Shown here: in pieces, positions 42,787 through 51,695 of the stretch
Layout of the letters: the number at the start of each line of letters is the position of its first letter
Numbering within the stretch: position 1 is the first letter of the stretch
The notes under the pieces: model-generated
What the model was told of the DNA's origin: nothing
Databases searched by the model: none
Seen by the model: the letters and a program-made list of their open reading frames with translations, nothing else
NCBI RefSeq assembly: GCF_036030735.1
Contig: NZ_CP107928.1
Span: forward strand, 8,618,001-8,682,000
DNA from: Streptomyces sp. NBC_00425
GTDB taxonomy: Bacteria > Actinomycetota > Actinomycetes > Streptomycetales > Streptomycetaceae
Reading direction: 5' to 3'
DNA: 64,000 nucleotides
Made by a program: the position numbers and the translations under genes

Positions 42787-43824
42787 TCAGCGGGCCGGCC
42801 TGCGTTCGACGAAGTGCTCCAGGTCCTCCGCCGTGGGTCGCAGCAGGCCGTCGCGCAGGGCGAGCGCCGTGGCCTCGGCGCGTGAGGCGCTGCCGGTCTT
42901 GCGGAGCAGGTGCTCGACGTGACTGTGCACGGTCCGCGGGGACAGGAACAGCGCCTGGGCGATGGCCTGATTGGTCTGGCCGCGGGCGGCCCGGGTGAGG
43001 ACCTCCAGCTCGCGCGGGCTCAGGCCGTACGGCAGTTCGGTGGGCGTCTCGGTCACCAGGACGGCGTCCCGGGCCAGCGGCGACCCCGCGGTGGACCGGC
43101 TCAGCACCACGCGCCGCCATGCGCGGCCCACCGGCCACAGCGCCCGCAGGCGCAGGCCGCCGGCGGCCGTGAACGCTGTGACCAGACGGGCGAACGCGTC
43201 GTCCGCCAGCACCTCGGCGGGCTCACGGCCGGGGAGGTCGATGACGCCCGCCGCCGTGACCAGGCTCGCGCCCGCTCCGGGCGGCAGGTCGTGCACGTCG
43301 CTGGTGTGCGCGACCGGGTCGGCGAGGGCCCCCAGGGCGGGCAGCACCGTGGAGAGCAGCCGCCGCGCGTCCGTGTCGTACGCGCCGGGACCCTCGACGG
43401 ACAGGTTGATCAGGCCGACCAGGCGCCCGTGATGGCGCAGAGCCCCGGTCAGCGCGTCCCGGAAGCCGGCCGGGCGGACCCGCTCGGCGTAGAACCAGCC
43501 GTTGCGGAACCGCTGTCCGCCGGACGTCGTGTCCTCCACGTCCTCGGTGATGGACGGGGGCAGCTCCTGCCGGACGACATTGGCGTACCAGGGGGTCGAG
43601 GCGAACTCGGCGGCCAGCGACTCGGACGTCCCGGCCGGATAGCCGATGCCCGCGAGCTGCACGTGCGTTCCGGTGCGCGGGTCGATCGCCAGCAGGGTCG
43701 CCGCGTCGAGGGGCAGGGCCCGGCCGAGTTCGTCCAGGGCCTGGGCGCAGGCCGAGGCGGTGTCCCGTTCGCGGGTGAGCATGCCGATGCGGGCGGCCGC
43801 CGCGAGCTGCTGGTGGCTGATCAT
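42787..43824 (-). CDS. LuxR-family regulator with N-terminal GAF-like domain
   Basis: 345 aa, ATG 43824 with GGAGG upstream. Residues about 20-190 are GAF-like (ALPLDAATLLAIDPRTGTHVQLAG). The C-terminal LuxR HTH is LSPRELEVLTRAARGQTNQAIAQALFLSPRTVHSHVEHLLRKTG. Divergent from the ABC transporter and amidohydrolase operon 240 bp away, which it probably controls after binding a small molecule. Confidence 0.88.
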   Translation of the reverse strand: MISHQQLAAAARIGMLTRERDTASACAQALDELGRALPLDAATLLAIDPRTGTHVQLAGIGYPAGTSESLAAEFASTPWYANVVRQELPPSITEDVEDTTSGGQRFRNGWFYAERVRPAGFRDALTGALRHHGRLVGLINLSVEGPGAYDTDARRLLSTVLPALGALADPVAHTSDVHDLPPGAGASLVTAAGVIDLPGREPAEVLADDAFARLVTAFTAAGGLRLRALWPVGRAWRRVVLSRSTAGSPLARDAVLVTETPTELPYGLSPRELEVLTRAARGQTNQAIAQALFLSPRTVHSHVEHLLRKTGSASRAEATALALRDGLLRPTAEDLEHFVERRPAR

Positions 43825-44063
43825 GGCGGGCCTCCGGAAACCCACGACCAGGAGTGTCGTTTGGTCCCTAACGGTATGACCCGTCGGGCGGTCCGACAAG
43901 CCGTTCGCCGTTTCGTGACCGAAGTGCGCCGACGACCCCCCGCCGCCGGGGCCGGTCGGTATTTGTACGGATGGCGGGACGCGCCGCCCGGGACTTTCCT
44001 GTTCGGCACAGCCCGACGCCCGATGCCAGCGAGGCCGGGCCGCGACCCTCGGAGAGCGCCGCC

Positions 44064-45101
44064 ATGAACAGATTCCCGTCCCCGCCCCCCTCCTCGCGCC
44101 GGCAGTTCCTCGGTCTTTCCGGCGGGACCGTCGCCGCCGCCCTGCTGGGCGCCGCGGGCTGCTCGGCGCCGGGCGGGGGCGCGAGCTCCGCACAGGCCGC
44201 GGGAGCGTCGGGCGCCGGAGCGAAGACCCTCACGAAGATCGGTCTGGACTACCCGTTCACGCAGATCCCGCTCTACTCGGCGCTGGTCAAGCTCTCCACC
44301 GCCGCGGGGAAGAAGCGCGGCGTCTCCCTGGTGACCACCAACGACGCCGCGAGCGCCGACGCCCAGGCCGGCAACCTGCGCACCTGGGTCGCCCAGAAGA
44401 TCCCCGCCATCGTGTCGTTCCCCATGGTCTTCGAGGCGACCGAGTCGATCGCGAAGGCCGCGACGGACGCCGGCCTGATCTGGGTCACCTACGGAGGGTC
44501 CCTGGAACACCAGAGCGCCGACATCCAGTTCAACTTCCTCAAGGGCGGCACCCTCCTCGGCGAGGCCGCCGCCAAGTGGGCCCAGGAGCAGCTCGGCGGC
44601 AAGGGGAAGATCGCCTTCCTCACCGACGACACGATCCAGCTGGGCCGCGAGCGCACCAAGGGCATGATCGACGCCTTCACCAAGGCCGCGCCGGGCGTCG
44701 ACGTCGTCGCCCGGGAGCAGGCCATCGACCCCGACACCGGTCTGTCGAAGGCCCGGGCGGTGCTCGCCAAGCATCCCGACCTCAACCTCGTCCTCGGGGT
44801 CACGGACGCCGCCGCGTACGGCGCGTACAAGGCGCTGCAGCAGACGGGCCGCGCCACGACCGACGCCAGGACCTTCGTCGGCGGCCAGGACGGCGCCGCC
44901 CCCTCCCTGCTGGCGATCAAACAGGGCACCTTCTACCGCGCGTCGGCCGCCCTCGCGCCGCAGGACATCGCCGACGCCGTCGTCGACGTGCCCGTCGCCG
45001 TCGCCGCAGGGAAGGCGAACCCGAGCGTCCAGGTGCCGATCACCCTCGTCGGGCCGGGCGACACCGCGCGCATCGACGCCCTGCTCGCCCAGAACGCCTA
45101 G
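44064..45101 (+). CDS. Sugar-type ABC transporter substrate-binding lipoprotein
   Basis: 345 aa, ATG 44064 with GGAG upstream. SSRRQFLGLSGG is a Tat motif and LLGAAGC a lipobox, so an exported lipoprotein. Periplasmic_binding_4 (RbsB-like) fold: GKGKIAFLTDDTIQLGRERTKGMIDAF, NLVLGVTDAAAYGAYKALQQ. It opens an operon with ATPase, permease and two enzymes. The two enzymes suggest the ligand is an amide- or ester-bearing compound and not a simple sugar. Confidence 0.88.
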   Translation: MNRFPSPPPSSRRQFLGLSGGTVAAALLGAAGCSAPGGGASSAQAAGASGAGAKTLTKIGLDYPFTQIPLYSALVKLSTAAGKKRGVSLVTTNDAASADAQAGNLRTWVAQKIPAIVSFPMVFEATESIAKAATDAGLIWVTYGGSLEHQSADIQFNFLKGGTLLGEAAAKWAQEQLGGKGKIAFLTDDTIQLGRERTKGMIDAFTKAAPGVDVVAREQAIDPDTGLSKARAVLAKHPDLNLVLGVTDAAAYGAYKALQQTGRATTDARTFVGGQDGAAPSLLAIKQGTFYRASAALAPQDIADAVVDVPVAVAAGKANPSVQVPITLVGPGDTARIDALLAQNA

Positions 45102-45112
45102 GCGCGGCCGTC

Positions 45113-46819
45113 ATGACCGAGCCCACCCTCCGCATCCGCGGCCTCGGCAAGACGTTCGGCGGCGTCCGTGCCCTGGACGGCGTGGACCTCACCGTCCCGG
45201 CGGGACAGGTGCACGCGCTCCTCGGGCACAACGGCGCCGGCAAGTCGACCCTGATCAAGTGCCTCGGCGGCGCCTACCCGCCGGACACCGGCACCATGGA
45301 GGTCGACGGGACCGTCCACACGCGGCTGAGCCCGCGCGAGTCCATCGCCGCCGGGGTGGCGATCATCTTCCAGACGCTCAGCGTCGTCGACTCCCTCACG
45401 GTCGCCGAGAACATCTTCCTGGGCCAGGAGTGGACCCGGTACGGGACCGTCCACCGGCGCGCCCAGGAGGAGGTGGCGGCGGGCCTGCTGGAACGGGTCG
45501 CCGCCACCTGCTCACCGCGTGACCGGCTCGGCGAACTGCCCATGGGGCAGCGGCAGTTGGTCGAGATCGCCAAGGCGCTCAGCCGCAGCGCCTCGGTACT
45601 GGTCCTGGACGAGCCCACCGCCGCCCTGTCCGGGGCCGAGACCGACGCCCTCGCCGCACGGGTGGAGCACCTGCGCGCCCAGGGCCTGGCCATCGTCTAC
45701 GTCACCCACCTGCTCGCCGAGGTGGAACGCCTCGCGGACGCGGTGACGGTGCTGCGGGACGGCCGTGTCACCCATCGCTCCACGGTGGCGGGACGGACCC
45801 GGCAGGAGCTGGTCGAGGCCATCGCCGGAGGGGCCCGCGTCGAGCACGGCCGGGGACAGCGGTCCGAGGGACCCTGCGAACAGGGGGACCGGCCCGGGAC
45901 GACCGCGCACGCGTCCGACGCCACCCCGCTCCCGCTCCCGCTCCCGCCACCGCTTCCGAGCCCGGGACGCCCCCGCTCGGCCCGTCTCACGGTGACGGAC
46001 CTGCGAGGACCGGGCTTCGGCCCCGTGGACCTGGACGTCGCCGAGGGCGAGATCGTGGCGCTGTACGGCCTCATCGGCGCAGGACGCACCCGCATCCTCG
46101 AGACCCTTTTCGGAAGACGCCCCGCCGCGGGAGGAACCGTCCGCGTCGGGGAGCGGACCGTCACGGTCGCCCGGCCCGCGGACGCGCTCGCCGCGGGAAT
46201 CGCCCTGGTCCCCGGAGACCGGCGCCGGCAGGGCCTGTTCCCTGCGCTGAGCGCACAGGACAACGCCCTGCTCCCGTCGGTGCGCGGCCTGGCCCGGCGT
46301 GGGGTGCGGGCGCTGCGCGCGGAACGGCGGGTGTTCGCCGGGCTGTCCGGCGCTGTGGGGCTGCGACCGGCCGACCCCCGGCTGCCGGCGGCCGCCTTCT
46401 CCGGAGGCAACCAGCAAAAGCTCGTCCTCGGCCGGTGGATCAACGAGGCGCACGACGTCGACGTCCTGCTCCTGGACGACCCGACGCAGGGCGTCGACGT
46501 CGGCGCCCGCCAGGAGATCTACCAGGTGGTGTCCTCGCTGGCCGCGCAGCGCGGCACGGCCGTGCTGTGCGCCTCCAGCGACCCCGAGGAGGTCGTCGCG
46601 CTCGCCCACCGCTGTCTGATCGTCTCCGGCGGCCGGGTGACCGGCGAGCTCTCCGGCGCCGAACTCACCGAAACCGCCCTGCTCTCGGCCGTCCACGAAG
46701 CCGCCCGACCGGCGACCCCTGCCCCCGAGCCGCCACCGTCACTGGCCTCGACACCCGCCACGACACCGACACTCACCACGACCTCGACACCCACCGCGAC
46801 CTCGAACGGAGCGGCATGA
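45113..46819 (+). CDS. Sugar-type ABC transporter ATPase (two nucleotide-binding domains)
   Basis: 568 aa, ATG 45113, 11 bp after the binding protein. First NBD: Walker A GHNGAGKST, MGQRQ signature variant, Walker B VLVLDEP. Second NBD: a degenerate Walker A (GLIGAGRT), SGGNQQK signature, LLLDDPTQGVD. A linker (about 250-290) is rich in Pro/Leu, and a Pro/Thr-rich tail of about 40 residues precedes the stop. RbsA/MglA-type architecture. It overlaps the permease by ATGA. Confidence 0.9.
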   Translation: MTEPTLRIRGLGKTFGGVRALDGVDLTVPAGQVHALLGHNGAGKSTLIKCLGGAYPPDTGTMEVDGTVHTRLSPRESIAAGVAIIFQTLSVVDSLTVAENIFLGQEWTRYGTVHRRAQEEVAAGLLERVAATCSPRDRLGELPMGQRQLVEIAKALSRSASVLVLDEPTAALSGAETDALAARVEHLRAQGLAIVYVTHLLAEVERLADAVTVLRDGRVTHRSTVAGRTRQELVEAIAGGARVEHGRGQRSEGPCEQGDRPGTTAHASDATPLPLPLPPPLPSPGRPRSARLTVTDLRGPGFGPVDLDVAEGEIVALYGLIGAGRTRILETLFGRRPAAGGTVRVGERTVTVARPADALAAGIALVPGDRRRQGLFPALSAQDNALLPSVRGLARRGVRALRAERRVFAGLSGAVGLRPADPRLPAAAFSGGNQQKLVLGRWINEAHDVDVLLLDDPTQGVDVGARQEIYQVVSSLAAQRGTAVLCASSDPEEVVALAHRCLIVSGGRVTGELSGAELTETALLSAVHEAARPATPAPEPPPSLASTPATTPTLTTTSTPTATSNGAA

Positions 46820-47817
46820 CCACCGCGACCAACGCCCCCTCGGCCGACCGTCTGCTGCCCGCCCCGCGCACGCCGGCGCTCACCGCGCTCCAAGCCGTTC
46901 GGCGGCAGCCGCTGCTGCCCGTCCTCGCCGTCATGGTGGTCGTCTTCGAGACGACGACCGGCAGCTTCCTGGACTCCGGCAACCTGCGCGGGATCGCCAC
47001 CGACGCCGCCGCGGTCGCCATCGTGGCCGTGCCGCTGGCCCTGCTGGTCATCAGCGGCTACCTCGACCTCTCCGTAGGCTCCACGCTCGCCCTCGGCGGC
47101 CTGGTGGCCGGCTGGCTCGCCGGGGAGCAGCACCAGTCGCCGGCCGTCGCCGTGCTCGGCGCGCTGGCGGCGGGCGCGGTGGTCGGCGCCGTCAACGGTG
47201 TGCTCTGCTGCTACCTGGGACTGTCCGCGTTCATCGTGACCCTCGGCATGCTGACGGCGGTGCGCGGCTTCGCCCAGCAGCTCTTCCCGCTGCCGCTGAG
47301 CGGTTTCGGCTCCGATTTCGCCTGGCTCGGCGGAGCCCGGATCGCCGGGATCGACGCACCGGTCGTGATCGCCGCCCTCGTCCTCGTGGCGGGCGCGCTG
47401 TTCCTGGCGCTCACCCCGGCCGGCCGGCATGTCTTCGCGATCGGCGTCAACCGAGAGGCGGCCTACCTCTCCGGCATCGGCGTTCGCCGCACCCCGTTCG
47501 CGCTGTTCGTCGTGACGGGGGTCGCGGCCGCGCTCGCCGGCGCGATCAAGGCCTCGGTGCTGGACAGCGTCGTCGCCGGCACCTCCGGCGCGGGGTTCGA
47601 ACTGACGGTGCTCACCGCGGTGCTCCTCGGCGGGGTCGCGCTGACCGGCGGGTCCGGCTCCGTTCTCGGCGTCCTGCTCGGCGTGCTGTTCCTCGGCTGT
47701 CTGCAGAACGGGCTGACACTGCTGAGCGTGCCGACGTTCTGGCAGCAGATGGCCCAGGGCGCCGCACTGGTCGCCGGCGCGGCGCTCGCCTTCTTCGGGC
47801 CCCGGCTGAACCGGTGA
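46816..47817 (+). CDS. Sugar-type ABC transporter permease
   Basis: 333 aa, ATG 46816 in an ATGA overlap with the ATPase. About ten membrane segments, with the RbsC/BPD_transp_2 signatures SGYLDLSVGSTLALGGLVAGW, GLSAFIVTLGMLTAVRG, AIGVNREAAYLSGI and GGVALTGGSGSVLGVLLG. Forms the channel with the ATPase at 45113 and works with the lipoprotein at 44064. Confidence 0.9.
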   Translation: MTTATNAPSADRLLPAPRTPALTALQAVRRQPLLPVLAVMVVVFETTTGSFLDSGNLRGIATDAAAVAIVAVPLALLVISGYLDLSVGSTLALGGLVAGWLAGEQHQSPAVAVLGALAAGAVVGAVNGVLCCYLGLSAFIVTLGMLTAVRGFAQQLFPLPLSGFGSDFAWLGGARIAGIDAPVVIAALVLVAGALFLALTPAGRHVFAIGVNREAAYLSGIGVRRTPFALFVVTGVAAALAGAIKASVLDSVVAGTSGAGFELTVLTAVLLGGVALTGGSGSVLGVLLGVLFLGCLQNGLTLLSVPTFWQQMAQGAALVAGAALAFFGPRLNR

Positions 47818-47917
47818 ACCCCGTCCGTCCCGCCGCCGACCATCCCGCGACTCCCGATCCGCCCGCGCACCACCTCCCCCGGTACACCCGCTCCACCCCC
47901 GCTCCGAGAGGACTCAC

Positions 47918-49615
47918 GTGAACGACAGCGCCCCCTCCCTCGTCCTGACCGGCGGCCAGGTCCTGACCGTCGACGACGACTTCACCGTGACGGAGGGTCT
48001 GGCCGTGCGCGGCCGGGACATCGTCGCCGTCGGCAGTGACGCGGAGATGCGCGCCCTGGCCGGACCCGGCACCCTGCTCGTCGAACTCGGCGGCCGGACC
48101 GTGCTGCCCGGCATCAACGACTCCCATCTCCACGGAGCCGCCTACGGCATGACCAAGCCGCCGTTCGCCCTCGACGTCGGCCACCCGGCGGTCGGATCGA
48201 TCGCCGACATCGCCGACGCGGTCGGCCGGGCGGCCCGCGCCGCGCGGCCCGGCGACTGGATCGTCGGACTGGGCTGGGACGCCGGCTACCTGGCGGAGTG
48301 CCTCGCCGACCCCCGGCGCTTCCCGCACCGCCGTGACCTGGACGCCGTCGCACCGGACAACCCGGTCTGCCTGACCCACTTCTCCTCGCACCTCGTCTGG
48401 GTCAACAGCGCCGCGCTGCGCCGCTGCGGCGTCGACGCGGACAGCGTGCCGCCGCCCGGCGGCGTCATCGACGCCGACCCCGACGGCCGTCCCGCCGGCA
48501 TCCTGCGCGAAGCCGCCCAGGAACTCGTCAACGTCGGTCTGCCCAGGCCCACCGTCGACCAGCGCCGCCGGGCGATCCAGGGCGTGGTGCGCGAACTCCA
48601 CTCCCGCGGCATCACCAGCTACACCGAACCGGGCCTCGGCCCCGGCGGAGCGGGCTCCTTCTTCGGTGGGCTGAGCACCGACAACTGGACGGCCTACGCC
48701 GATCTCGCGTCGAGCGGCGAACTCGAGGCCCGTGTCAGCGTTCTGCTGCTGCCCGCGCCGATGGGCGGCTCGGCCGACGACGTCCGCAAGGGACTGGCCG
48801 AGCTGCGCCGCCCCGAGTCCGCGGACCCGCGCCTGCTGAACGCCGTCGGCGTCAAGATCTTCGCCGACGGCGTGCCCCCCAACCGCACCGCCTGGATGAA
48901 CGAGCCGTACTCCGGCGGCGGCCACGGCGCGCTCTGCGTGCACGGCGACACGCCCGCGCTGCGCAGCGGCGAACTGCGCGAGATGATCCGCGTCGCCCAC
49001 GAGGCCGGCTTCCAGCTCGGCGTGCACGTCACCGGCGACCGGGCCATCGACGAGGTCGTCGACGCGTTCGTCGCCGCGAACGCCGCCGTACCGCGGCCCG
49101 ACGCCCGGCACTACGTCATCCACGGCGACTTCGTCGGCGCGCGCAGCCTCGCCAGGCTGGCCGCCCACGGCTACGGCGTCAACATGAACCCGGCCATCAA
49201 GTGGACCATCTCCGACCTGATGGACGAGGTCGTCGGCCCCGAGCGCTCCGCCTACCAGTGGCCCGTGCGGTCCGCCGTCGAAGCCGGGGTGCGGGTGTGC
49301 GCAAGCTCCGACGCCCCGATCACCGAGCCCGACTGGCGGCAGGGGGTGAGCGCGATGCTGCTGCGGGAGTCCAAGGCCAGCGGCCGCCCGAGCGGACCCG
49401 AGCAGTGCGTGCCGCTCGCCGAGGCCCTGCGCGCCTACACAGCCCACCCCGCCCGTCAGGACTTCGCCGAGGAGTGGAAGGGCTCGATCGAGGTCGGCAA
49501 GGTCGCCGACCTGTGCGTCCTGGACCGCCCGTTGCTGGACCGGGACCCGCACACCGTCACCGAAGCCGAGGTGGACCTGACGGTGTTCGACGGCCGCATC
49601 GTCCACGAGCGCTGA
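47918..49615 (+). CDS. YtcJ-like metal-dependent amidohydrolase
   Basis: 565 aa, GTG 47918 with GAGAGG upstream. Amidohydrolase_3: beta-sandwich N-terminus, GINDSHLHG with His70/His72, GVHVTGDRAIDEVVDAF, HYVIHGDFVG, a CASSDAPITEPDW metal Asp region and a C-terminal sandwich (GSIEVGKVADLCVLDRP). YtcJ-like enzymes hydrolyse N-formyl and other amides. No signal peptide. 100 bp after the permease, so likely the first catabolic step after uptake. Confidence 0.87.
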   Translation: MNDSAPSLVLTGGQVLTVDDDFTVTEGLAVRGRDIVAVGSDAEMRALAGPGTLLVELGGRTVLPGINDSHLHGAAYGMTKPPFALDVGHPAVGSIADIADAVGRAARAARPGDWIVGLGWDAGYLAECLADPRRFPHRRDLDAVAPDNPVCLTHFSSHLVWVNSAALRRCGVDADSVPPPGGVIDADPDGRPAGILREAAQELVNVGLPRPTVDQRRRAIQGVVRELHSRGITSYTEPGLGPGGAGSFFGGLSTDNWTAYADLASSGELEARVSVLLLPAPMGGSADDVRKGLAELRRPESADPRLLNAVGVKIFADGVPPNRTAWMNEPYSGGGHGALCVHGDTPALRSGELREMIRVAHEAGFQLGVHVTGDRAIDEVVDAFVAANAAVPRPDARHYVIHGDFVGARSLARLAAHGYGVNMNPAIKWTISDLMDEVVGPERSAYQWPVRSAVEAGVRVCASSDAPITEPDWRQGVSAMLLRESKASGRPSGPEQCVPLAEALRAYTAHPARQDFAEEWKGSIEVGKVADLCVLDRPLLDRDPHTVTEAEVDLTVFDGRIVHER

Positions 49616-49644
49616 GGGGAGGAAGGAGCAGGGAAGGAGACGAC

Positions 49645-50586
49645 ATGACCACCCCACCCCGCATGCTGCTCGTCCTCAGCGAGAACTGGACGCTCACCGG
49701 CGGCCGGGCCGACCTGCCCACCGCGATCCGCTGGGCACGCGAGGCCGAGGACGCCGGCTTCGACTCCGTCATGGTCAGCGAGCACATCGTGCTCGGCCCG
49801 GACGCGGCCGCAGGCGGCGTCATGGGCAACCCCCGCGACTACGCCCTGCCGGGCAACCAGGACCCCTACGCCCCCTGGCCCCACTCCCTGCTCCTGCTGG
49901 CCGCCATCGCCTCGGTCACCGAGCGGCTGCGGCTGGCCGCCGCCGCGGTCCTCGCGCCCCTGCGCCATCCGCTGTTGATGGCCCGGGAGCTGGGCACCCT
50001 CGACCTGATCAGCGAGGGGCGGCTGCTAGTACAGCCGACGGTGAGCTGGAGCCGGGACGAGTACGACGCGCTGGGGGTGCCCTTCGACCGCCGCGGCCGG
50101 CTGCTGGACGAGCATCTCGACGTCTGGGCCAAGGCGTGGGGACCGTCGCCGATCTCGCACGAGAGCGCGCACTACCCGTTCCGGGACGTCTACTTCGAGC
50201 CCAAGGCGTTCCGTCCCGAAGGGCCCCGGCTCTGGTTCGGCGGACAACGCCTGGCCGGGCCGGTGCTGCGCCGGCTCGTGCGGCACGGCCACGGCTTCCA
50301 CCCCCTCGGGCGGCCGACGCCGCAGGACCTGCGAACGCTCGAGGAGGCCATGACCGCCGCCGGCCGGGACCTCGCCGACCTGGAGATGATCGGCGGCGCG
50401 CAGGGAGCCTTCCCCGACGACCGCTCCACCGCCGACCTCGGCGCCGCGCTCGCCGGGATACCGGAACAACTGGAGCAGGGTTTCACCACGTTCTGTGTCA
50501 AACCGAACCAGTTCACCGACGACCCGGCCGGGGTCGGCGCCTTCTGCCGTGAGGTGATGCGCCGCGTCGAGGCGTTCACCCGCTGA
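49645..50586 (+). CDS. LLM-class F420-dependent oxidoreductase
   Basis: 313 aa, ATG 49645 with GGAAGGAG upstream, 29 bp after the amidohydrolase. Luciferase-like TIM barrel: AIRWAREAEDAGFDSVMVSEHIVLG, RLRLAAAAVLAPLRHPLLMARELGTLDLISEGRL, RLWFGGQRLAGPVLRRLVRHGHGFHPLG. Resembles TIGR03619-type F420 enzymes. Likely a redox step in the same pathway. Confidence 0.87.
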   Translation: MTTPPRMLLVLSENWTLTGGRADLPTAIRWAREAEDAGFDSVMVSEHIVLGPDAAAGGVMGNPRDYALPGNQDPYAPWPHSLLLLAAIASVTERLRLAAAAVLAPLRHPLLMARELGTLDLISEGRLLVQPTVSWSRDEYDALGVPFDRRGRLLDEHLDVWAKAWGPSPISHESAHYPFRDVYFEPKAFRPEGPRLWFGGQRLAGPVLRRLVRHGHGFHPLGRPTPQDLRTLEEAMTAAGRDLADLEMIGGAQGAFPDDRSTADLGAALAGIPEQLEQGFTTFCVKPNQFTDDPAGVGAFCREVMRRVEAFTR

Positions 50587-50598
50587 GCCCGCGTGCTC

Positions 50599-50634
50599 CC
50601 GTTCGCCCCGTTCACCCCGTTCGCCCCGTTTCTC
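50599..50634. repeat. Short 9-nt tandem repeat
   Basis: Four units of a 9-nt repeat, CCGTTCGCC, CCGTTCACC, CCGTTCGCC, then CCGTTTCTC, just after the LLM stop and before the MarR promoter. Confidence 0.7.
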
Positions 50635-50732
50635 GCCCCCGCTCCCGGCGGGCCTGTCGTTTCGTACAATTTGAGCCCGAACAACACGACGATCCACCGA
50701 CCCACGCACCACGTGGCCGAAGGAGTGTGCCG

Positions 50733-51323
50733 ATGCCCGGCCAGCGATCCATCGCCGAAGCCGAGAAGCTCGCCGAGGCCAAACTCGGCGGCATCCCGCT
50801 GCGACGCGAGCAGATGGCCGTCGTCGCCAACATCTACCGCGCCGCCTCGGCGGTACGGCAGCACCTGGAGAACTCCGTGCTGCGCGGCTCGGACCTCACC
50901 TGGACGGCGTTCGTCGTGCTGTGGGTGGTGTGGGTGTGGGGCGAGTCGGAGACCCGGCACGTCGCCGAGGAGGCCGGGATCTCCAAGGGGACGCTGACCG
51001 GGGTGGCGCGCACGCTGGAGGGCCGCGGGCTGGTCCGACGGGCCGGGCATCCCGCCGACGGCAGGCTGGTGCTGCTCAGCCTCACCGACGAGGGGGAGGC
51101 GCTCATGCGGCGGCTGTTCCCGGCCTTCAACGAGGAGGAGGCGTTCGTGGCGGGCCGGCTCAGCGACGAGGAGTGCCGGACCGTCGCGGACGGGCTGCGC
51201 CGCGTGGTGCGGCAGGTCGAGGAGGAGGGCGAGGGGCGGCGCGCCGACCTCCTCGACGGCGCCCGGCCGGCGCCGCGCCGCAGCGGCCGCCGCCCGAAGA
51301 CCCCGAAGGCTCCCAAGGCCTGA
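50733..51323 (+). CDS. MarR-family regulator
   Basis: 196 aa. ATG 50733 has AAGGAG 7 nt upstream; GTG 50727 is too close to that site. MarR wHTH: LTWTAFVVLWVVWVWGESETRHVAEEAGISKGTLTGVARTLEGRGLVRRAGHPADGR, wing included. A Lys/Pro/Arg-rich tail (about 170-196) is dispensable-looking. Likely co-regulates the preceding catabolic genes. Confidence 0.87.
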   Translation: MPGQRSIAEAEKLAEAKLGGIPLRREQMAVVANIYRAASAVRQHLENSVLRGSDLTWTAFVVLWVVWVWGESETRHVAEEAGISKGTLTGVARTLEGRGLVRRAGHPADGRLVLLSLTDEGEALMRRLFPAFNEEEAFVAGRLSDEECRTVADGLRRVVRQVEEEGEGRRADLLDGARPAPRRSGRRPKTPKAPKA

Positions 51324-51587
51324 ACCCGGCCCCGAGACCCCGCGAGGCCAAGGCCGGGGGCCGAGGGGGCAAGGACGGGCCCAGGGGCAAGGACGGGTGC
51401 CGAGCGGGCGAGCACGGGTTCCGGGGCGGCGAGAAAGGGCCTGGAGGCCGGAAGACGTGTGGCGGACGGCCCGGGCGGCGGGCGGTGAGCGGGGCTCAGC
51501 CGCAGGACGACGGAGGCGCGCGACGGTGTGCGGGCCGGGCGGAGTCTGTGCGCGACGTCTTGACGTGTACTTGGCATAGTGGCTTCA
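51324..51587. other. Intergenic stretch before the CebR box
   Basis: Purine-rich, with degenerate repeats of a GGGGCAAGGACGGG-like unit around 51360-51430. A TTGACG hexamer at 51560-51565 is a possible -35 element for the mannanase. No gene seen in the 372 bp between the MarR stop and the mannanase start. Confidence 0.5.
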
Positions 51588-51601
51588 TGGGAGCGCTCCC
51601 A
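51588..51601. promoter_or_regulatory. Exact CebR-type operator before the mannanase
   Basis: TGGGAGCGCTCCCA, a perfect 14-bp palindrome and the CebR consensus of Streptomyces. It lies 95 bp upstream of GTG 51696 and about 22 bp after a TTGACG. CebR releases it on binding cellobiose, so the mannanase is probably induced with cellulases. Confidence 0.85.
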
Positions 51602-51695
51602 TGCTTCAGTGGCCCCCCACACCCTCCCGACCTGCTCCGTGTTCCTCCCCGCCCTCCCGCCGGCCGAGTTCCCCGGCCTCACCCCAGGAGTCGCA

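Noticed and set aside
51579..51695. ATG 51579 as start of the second mannanase
   Set aside because: It would place the CebR operator inside the coding region and bury the signal peptide; GTG 51696 has AGGAG and a normal signal sequence.
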